DNA of 64,000 nt, from contig NZ_ML133567.1 in NCBI RefSeq assembly GCF_003985125.1, positions 124,001 through 188,000 of the forward strand, given 5' to 3'. The notes under the pieces are model-generated. The model saw only the letters and a list, made by a program, of their open reading frames with translations. It searched no databases and was not told the origin of the DNA. Position numbers and translations under genes: made by a program. The stretch is from Rhizobium phaseoli. Its GTDB lineage: Bacteria; Pseudomonadota; Alphaproteobacteria; Rhizobiales; Rhizobiaceae. Positions 59,500-64,000 of the stretch are shown in pieces; the first letter of the stretch is position 1, and each line of letters opens with the position of its first letter.

Positions 59500-59530
59500 C
59501 TTGCAAAATGCAAATTGCAAGTCTATATAT
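59500..59530 (+). promoter_or_regulatory. Promoter with overlapping operator of the vWA/PurA-like pair
   Basis: CTTGCAA (59500-59506) and TTGCAAG (59515-59521) form a perfect seven-base inverted repeat with an eight-base spacer. The sequence TTGCAA (59501-59506) then TATATA (59524-59529), 17 bases apart, reads as a promoter. The repeat therefore covers the -35 box and most of the spacer, as expected for a repressor site. Further GCAA copies lie just upstream (59489-59499). The divergent NrtR-like protein is the natural candidate for binding here. Confidence 0.65.
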
Positions 59531-59591
59531 TTGGTAATGGCGGCGGGCGGAGCGCCCGAGCCGAATTGCCAAGCAGCAAAGGAGTGATGCC

Positions 59592-60494
59592 ATGGGTATG
59601 GGACGTTTCAGCACCGCCGACTGGGCGGCCTACAATGCACGCCATGTGGACGGCCGCAGCCGGTCGGAAATATTCGGCGCTACCGGCATCGATCCGCGGT
59701 TCGACCCGGCGCGCTTTTCCACTCGAGAGAGCCGCGACAGCGCTCACAACCCGCAATCGACCCCGATTATTCTGGCCGCGGATGTCACCGGATCGATGGG
59801 CATGATCGCCCACGAGCTTATGCGCGGCGGGCTCATCACCCTGACATCGGAGATCTACGATCGTCGGCCGGTGTCCGATCCGCACATCATGGTAGCGGCG
59901 GTCGGAGATGCATTCACCGATGCCGCCCCCCTGCAGGCCACCCAATTCGAGGCCGACATCTCGCTTGCCGGCCAGATCCGCGCCTTGTGGCTGGAAGGGA
60001 ATGGCGGTGGCAATAACGGCGAGAGCTACAGCGCCGCCCACCTTCTGGCAGCCCTCAAAACCTCGACCGACGCCTTCGAAAGACGTGGCCGCAAGGGCTA
60101 TCTCTTCACCATCGGTGACGAGCCGGTTCACAACGGCCTGTCCGCCGACCAGATCGCCCGCATCTTCGGCGTCGAACCACCGCGCGGTTTGAGCGCCCGG
60201 GAATGCCTCGCGATGGCCCAGAGATCTTACGAGGTCTTCCACATCGTTATCCGCGAGGGCTATGCAGCCACGGGACTTGACCGGGTGCTGCGGAGCTGGC
60301 AGCCGCTGCTGCCCGGCCGCACCTTCGTGCTCGATGACCACAGGCGCATCGCCGAGTTGGTGGTTTCGATCATCGAAATCACCGAGGGCCGGGATGCCAG
60401 CGAGGTGGCCGCCAGTTGGCCGGATTCGGCGGCGGCAGTGGTGGCCAAGGCCATTGGCGAACGCCAAAATCGGCGCCTTCTGCCCCTCTTCTAA
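59592..60494 (+). CDS. vWA-like domain protein of the NrtR/PurA-paralogue module
   Basis: A 300-residue soluble protein. After a ~58-residue N-terminal part (MGRFSTADWAAYNARHVDGR) comes a von Willebrand A-like fold: IILAADVTGSMGMIAHEL gives a metal site D-x-T-x-S at residues 64, 66 and 68. MVAAVGDAFTD and YLFTIGDEPVHNGL are later strands, with GGNNGESYSAAHLLAAL between. AAAGGAG is seven bases before ATG 59592. The PurA-like gene follows after 53 bases. vWA proteins usually hold partners together through a bound metal. I know no defined activity for this subgroup. Confidence 0.82.
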   Translation: MGMGRFSTADWAAYNARHVDGRSRSEIFGATGIDPRFDPARFSTRESRDSAHNPQSTPIILAADVTGSMGMIAHELMRGGLITLTSEIYDRRPVSDPHIMVAAVGDAFTDAAPLQATQFEADISLAGQIRALWLEGNGGGNNGESYSAAHLLAALKTSTDAFERRGRKGYLFTIGDEPVHNGLSADQIARIFGVEPPRGLSARECLAMAQRSYEVFHIVIREGYAATGLDRVLRSWQPLLPGRTFVLDDHRRIAELVVSIIEITEGRDASEVAASWPDSAAAVVAKAIGERQNRRLLPLF

Positions 60495-60547
60495 GCCAGA
60501 TATTTGAAAGCCCCGGCGCGATCGTCCGGGCGCCGTCGAGGAGCAGA

Positions 60548-61762
60548 ATGATGAGTATTCAAGCACAGACCGTAATCGGCGCGCTTTACGGCGACGAAGG
60601 CAAGGGACTGATGGTCGATCGCCTTGCCGCAGCCACGCCGGGAGCCGTGGTGGTTCGCAGCAATGGCGGTGCTCAAGCCGGCCATACCGTGGTCGATCCC
60701 GCCGGCATTCGCCACGTTTTCCACCATATCGGCTCCGGCAGCTTTGCCGGAGCTGCCACCCACTTCAGTCGCTTCTTCGTCGCTCACCCGATGCTGTTTC
60801 TCGGCGAGTTGTCTGCTCTCAATGAGCGGGGTGCGAAGCCTGAGATCAGCAGCGACCCGCGCGCCCTGATCACCACGCCTTTCGACGTTCTGATCAACCA
60901 GGCCATAGAACTGAGGCGGGGCGCTGGCCGCCACGGAAGCTGCGGCCTCGGCTTCGGCGAGACCATCGAGCGTAACCTGCACCCGGAATTCGTCCTTTCG
61001 ACGATGGACCTGTTCCGCTCCGATCTGCACGCTCGCCTTGTTGCGATCCGCGACAGCTGGGTGCCTGGACGGCTCGCCGCGCTCGGGATCAGCGCTTTAC
61101 CCGAAGAACTGGCTGCCGTACTGGCCGACGACATCACCATCGCCGGATTCGAAGCAGATTGTGCCGCTTACCTCGACCACGTCACGCTCTGGCCCGACCG
61201 ACGACTGTGCGAACGCGGCGCTGTCATCTTCGAGGCGGCACAAGGCCTCTGCCTCGATCAGCACCGTGGCGTATTTCCGCACGTCACCCGTTCGAATACC
61301 GGGCTTGCAAATATACGCGCGATCGCCGCCGAGGCCGGTGTCACAGAGCTGGACGCGCTCTATGTGACGCGCTGCTACACCACCCGCCACGGCGCAGGAC
61401 CCCTCAAGGGGGAGGTTCCCACGCTCTCCGGCGTCAATGTCGTCGACCCGACCAATGCGCCGAACGAATGGCAGGGTAGCCTCAGGCTCGCCCCACTCGA
61501 TCTCTTTATGCTCCGCAAGGCCATCGCAGATGATCTGACGTCGGATCACAGCGGTATTGCCGTCAAAGCCGGGCTGGCGGTAACCTGTCTCGATCAGACG
61601 GAAGACGGCTTCGCCGTCACCGATCAGGAGCAAGTATTGCGGCTTGATCCTGCCAAGGCCGCGCCTGAGATTGCCGATTTCGTCGGTCTGCCGCTCTGGG
61701 CCGAGAGCTGGGGACCGCGTCGCCGTGACGTCAGGCTCCATGTCGAAGCAGCCGCAGCGTAA
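60548..61762 (+). CDS. Adenylosuccinate synthetase paralogue with altered aspartate loop
   Basis: A 404-residue PurA-fold protein. It keeps the N-terminal catalytic block ALYGDEGKGLMVDRL (Asp at 16), GGAQAGHTVVD (His at 46), IFEAAQGLCLDQHRGVFPHVTRSNTG and TRHGAGPLKGE. Where true PurA has the aspartate-binding loop T-T-G-R-R-R-R, this protein has NEWQGSLRLAP (residues 306-316). PurA proper is ~430 residues and R-rich there; its arginine-containing G-I-G-P-x-Y segment is also replaced (GRHGSCGLGFGETIERN). So the activation half of the reaction (GTP-driven phosphorylation of a purine oxygen) could remain while the amine acceptor differs. GAGGAG precedes ATG 60548/60551. A housekeeping purA is expected elsewhere. 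Confidence 0.82.
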   Translation: MMSIQAQTVIGALYGDEGKGLMVDRLAAATPGAVVVRSNGGAQAGHTVVDPAGIRHVFHHIGSGSFAGAATHFSRFFVAHPMLFLGELSALNERGAKPEISSDPRALITTPFDVLINQAIELRRGAGRHGSCGLGFGETIERNLHPEFVLSTMDLFRSDLHARLVAIRDSWVPGRLAALGISALPEELAAVLADDITIAGFEADCAAYLDHVTLWPDRRLCERGAVIFEAAQGLCLDQHRGVFPHVTRSNTGLANIRAIAAEAGVTELDALYVTRCYTTRHGAGPLKGEVPTLSGVNVVDPTNAPNEWQGSLRLAPLDLFMLRKAIADDLTSDHSGIAVKAGLAVTCLDQTEDGFAVTDQEQVLRLDPAKAAPEIADFVGLPLWAESWGPRRRDVRLHVEAAAA

Positions 61763-61817
61763 TTCGCGCACCAATAGAAGCCCCTTCGGCGTTTGCCGGT
61801 GGGCTCGATATTGTCAC

Positions 61818-63116
61818 TCAGTCTTGGCGCGACTGCTTGATCTCGACAGGCGTCCTCATGATGATTTCCCGATGCGGGAACGGGATCGACACGCCGGCTT
61901 CCTTGAACGCATCCCAAAGCGCCATCAGCACCTGGCCCCTGACATTCGTCAGACCATTTGCCGGATCGGAGATCCAGAAGCGGAGCCGGAAATCAAGCGA
62001 CGAAGCGCCAAAGCAGGTAAGCCAGCATACCGGCGCCCTGTAGTTATTTGCAACGCGATCCACCATTGAGGCAGTCGCGATTGCGATTCTGGCGACTTCA
62101 TGTGGATCGCTGTCATAAGCCGTGCCGAAGTCGACATCGATCCTGACGTAATCACTGGAGAACGACCAGTTGACGACCTGTTGGGAGATGAAGTCCTCGT
62201 TGGGGATCAGGTATTCTTTGCCGTCACGCGTGATGACCGAGACGAACCGCGAGCGCAAATCGCGGATCGAACCGAAGGTATCTCCGAGCGTGATCGTGTC
62301 GCCCGGCTTGATGGATTTATCGAGCAGGATGATGATGCCCGAGATGAAGTTCGATACGACTTTCTGAAGGCCGAAACCTATGCCCACGCCGACTGCGCCG
62401 GAAAAAATGGTCAATGCGGTAAGGTCGATGCCGGTCGCCGACAAGGCAATCGCGCCGGCGATCATGATCAATCCAATTTTGATGAACTTGCTGATCAGGA
62501 CCTTGATCGACGGCGAAAGATCGCCCGACCTCTGCACCCAACGGGACAGGACATTGCCGACGAGAACCGCCACCCAGATGAGCGCGACAGCCAAGACGGC
62601 CGCTTTCAGCACAAGAAAGAGTGACAGGCGCACGGCCCCCAGATTGACAGCCAGGCCATCGAGCGCGGAGAGCACCGGACCGTCAAGCCGGAGCGCGTAC
62701 AGCGCGACATAGCTCCAGCTGGCGATTGCGACCGTGCGCGACAAAGTGGGATTATGAATAATCTTGGTCAGCACGGAGATGATGAACCACGCCGCCGTCA
62801 GCGTCAGGGCAGTCGAGACGAGCCACCGTTGCGACGGCCAGGTGTTTTGCGTGAGAGCGACATTTGCAAGCCACAGCCAGACCGCAAGAAAGAGCCACTT
62901 CAAGCGCCGCATGAAGGCGATTATGACGCGCAGGAGGTCCGGATTCCCTTTGATGCGCCTGGCTCTCGCTTCCAACGCAGGTTCCGTGCGTGATGCCAGG
63001 AACGACGCTGCGACGTAACCGACGGCGATAATCCCGAATTGGTAGAGCGTCCATTCACTGAAGACAAACGTTCGGAACCACAGTTCGAACGCGTCGATTG
63101 TCTGCCTGACGTCCAT
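61818..63116 (-). CDS. Mechanosensitive ion channel, MscS family
   Basis: A 432-residue inner-membrane channel. Five or six hydrophobic segments fill the first ~260 residues. The pore helix and MscS beta domain follow: ALTIFSGAVGVGIGFGLQKVVSNFISGIIILLDKSIKPGDTITLGDTFGSIRDLRSRFVSVITRDGKEYLIPNEDFI. It opens under membrane tension to relieve osmotic downshock. The extra N-terminal helices make it a larger type than E. coli MscS. ATG 63116. Converges on the PurA-like gene. Confidence 0.93.
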   Translation of the reverse strand: MDVRQTIDAFELWFRTFVFSEWTLYQFGIIAVGYVAASFLASRTEPALEARARRIKGNPDLLRVIIAFMRRLKWLFLAVWLWLANVALTQNTWPSQRWLVSTALTLTAAWFIISVLTKIIHNPTLSRTVAIASWSYVALYALRLDGPVLSALDGLAVNLGAVRLSLFLVLKAAVLAVALIWVAVLVGNVLSRWVQRSGDLSPSIKVLISKFIKIGLIMIAGAIALSATGIDLTALTIFSGAVGVGIGFGLQKVVSNFISGIIILLDKSIKPGDTITLGDTFGSIRDLRSRFVSVITRDGKEYLIPNEDFISQQVVNWSFSSDYVRIDVDFGTAYDSDPHEVARIAIATASMVDRVANNYRAPVCWLTCFGASSLDFRLRFWISDPANGLTNVRGQVLMALWDAFKEAGVSIPFPHREIIMRTPVEIKQSRQD

Positions 63117-63459
63117 GGTCCCGGCCTTTGTAGCCCTTCAAGGCAGATAAAGGCGTCGACACGATTTTTGTTCAATTATCCGACGATAGCCAGTGATGAA
63201 GTTCCGCCGTAGGGGGAGCCAAGGGCGATAGCTGCCATTTACTATTTTTGAGATCGTTGTCGCGGATTTCGAGGACGAGAGCGGGACGACGATAAGATGT
63301 GCAGCACCGACCTTTCCTCAGTATTCAGCGGGGCGTGTGGCGTGATGGGGAGCCCGCCATTCCGGCGGCTACAGTTTACTGAGGCTTGCTACGCTCCCAC
63401 GAAAACGCCCGCGCGGCAAAGCCGGCGGGCGCATATCCAGTTCGAAAAACGAAGCGTGA
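63117..63459. other. Intergenic region between argG and mscS-type gene, no gene seen
   Basis: A 343-base gap on the minus-strand side. It holds the argG terminator (63400-63432) and presumably the promoter of the MscS-type gene. A 70-codon plus-strand frame at 63297-63509 runs across the terminator into argG and has no family features, so I treat it as chance. Confidence 0.6.
63400..63432 (-). terminator. Terminator after argG
   Basis: On the minus strand CGCCCGCCGGC and the GCCGCGCGGGCG arm pair around a short CTTTG loop, followed by TTTTC. It lies about 28 bases after the argG stop. Confidence 0.8.
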
Positions 63460-64000
63460 TTACTTCGCGAGGTTCCGCTTGCCGAGCGTGCGCAGGCGCA
63501 GCGCGTTGAGCTTGATGAAGCCGGCTGCGTCCTTCTGATCGTAGGCGCCCTGGTCATCCTCGAAAGTGACGAGCTTGTCGGAGTAGAGCGACTTTTCGCT
63601 TTCGCGGCCGATGACCATGACGTTGCCCTTGTAGAGCTTCAGCGTCACTTCGCCTTCGACATGCTCCTGGCTCTTGTCGATCAGCGCCTGCAGCATCTCG
63701 CGCTCCGGCGAGAACCAGAAACCGTAATAGATCAGCTCGGCGTAACGCGGCATGATCTCATCCTTGAGATGGGCGGCACCGCGGTCGAGGGTGATCGATT
63801 CGATGGCGCGATGCGCCGAGAGCAGGATCGTGCCGCCGGGCGTTTCGTAGACGCCGCGCGACTTCATGCCGACAAAGCGGTTCTCGACGAGGTCGAGACG
63901 GCCGATGCCGTTGTCGCGGCCATAGGTGTTGAGGGTGGCCAGCAGCGTCGCCGGCGACATCTCGACGCCGTTGATCGAGACGGCGTCGCCCTTGCGGAAC
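63460..64000 (-). CDS. argG: Argininosuccinate synthase (3' part, 5' end outside the window)
   Basis: The frame runs off the right edge, leaving about the last 180 of roughly 405 residues. [24 protein letters not shown], then [26 protein letters not shown] and [20 protein letters not shown] are argininosuccinate synthase C-terminal blocks. ArgG joins citrulline and aspartate using ATP in arginine synthesis. The stop is followed by a terminator, so argG ends its transcript. Nothing odd is seen in the visible part. Confidence 0.95.
   Translation of the reverse strand, partial: FRKGDAVSINGVEMSPATLLATLNTYGRDNGIGRLDLVENRFVGMKSRGVYETPGGTILLSAHRAIESITLDRGAAHLKDEIMPRYAELIYYGFWFSPEREMLQALIDKSQEHVEGEVTLKLYKGNVMVIGRESEKSLYSDKLVTFEDDQGAYDQKDAAGFIKLNALRLRTLGKRNLAK

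Noticed and set aside
63297..63509. A 70-codon plus-strand frame near argG
   Set aside because: Crosses the argG terminator and the argG 3' end; no features.

Overview
The window looks like a chromosomal segment of a Rhizobium species (Hyphomicrobiales, Rhizobium etli/leguminosarum type). This rests on high-GC coding sequence, an F1-only atpHAGDC operon, the order mdh-sucCDAB-lpdA followed by sdhCDAB, a rhizobial Omp19-type lipoprotein, and GC-rich intergenic palindromes of a kind familiar from rhizobia. No sequence search was possible. I saw no tRNA, rRNA, CRISPR, insertion sequence or prophage.

Layout. (1) 1-3192: a terminator, a TPP riboswitch and a thiamine-precursor ABC transporter (thiX, thiZ, thiY). 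Between riboswitch and permease lies a short frame that looks like the truncated start of a YkoF-type thiamine-binding protein. (2) 3282-5406: a membrane acyltransferase and an exopolysaccharide-type sugar transferase. (3) 5624-10720, minus strand: atpHAGD, a small Cys-containing protein and atpC, closed by a terminator. (4) 10980-20765: DUF4345 membrane protein, priA, a frameshifted dapA-like gene coupled to a GMC oxidoreductase, a GNAT protein, a PlsC-type acyltransferase, xerC, a TraB/GumN protein and a cytochrome b561. (5) 20868-39453, minus strand: mdh, sucC, sucD, sucA, sucB, lpdA and sdhCDAB, together with zapE, an Omp19-like lipoprotein and a nucleotidyltransferase. Small unrelated genes are threaded between the TCA-cycle genes. 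(6) 39871-49753: methyltransferase/EVE/YciI/gpsA/tsaD on the minus strand, diverging from hemC-hemD-mitofilin-hemY-TerB-glutamine amidotransferase. (7) 49893-58627: MFS exporter, yggT-yggU, ppa, GNAT, typA, an M3 peptidase, an unknown protein and a LysE-type exporter. (8) 58763-61762: an NrtR-like regulator divergent from a vWA protein and a PurA paralogue. (9) 61818-64000: an MscS channel and the 3' part of argG.

Most of the window is core metabolism: the citric acid cycle from 2-oxoglutarate to oxaloacetate, ATP synthase F1 and early haem synthesis.

The best candidate for something undescribed is the three-gene module at 58763-61762. The regulator's Nudix box has lost its catalytic glutamates. 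The PurA paralogue keeps its GTP/IMP-type motifs but has lost the arginine-rich aspartate loop. A perfect inverted repeat lies across a good promoter upstream of the vWA gene. Second-tier items are the truncated YkoF-like frame under the riboswitch, the one-base frameshift in the dapA-like gene, a 23-codon frame just upstream of lpdA, and the small genes inserted inside the atp, suc and sdh operons.
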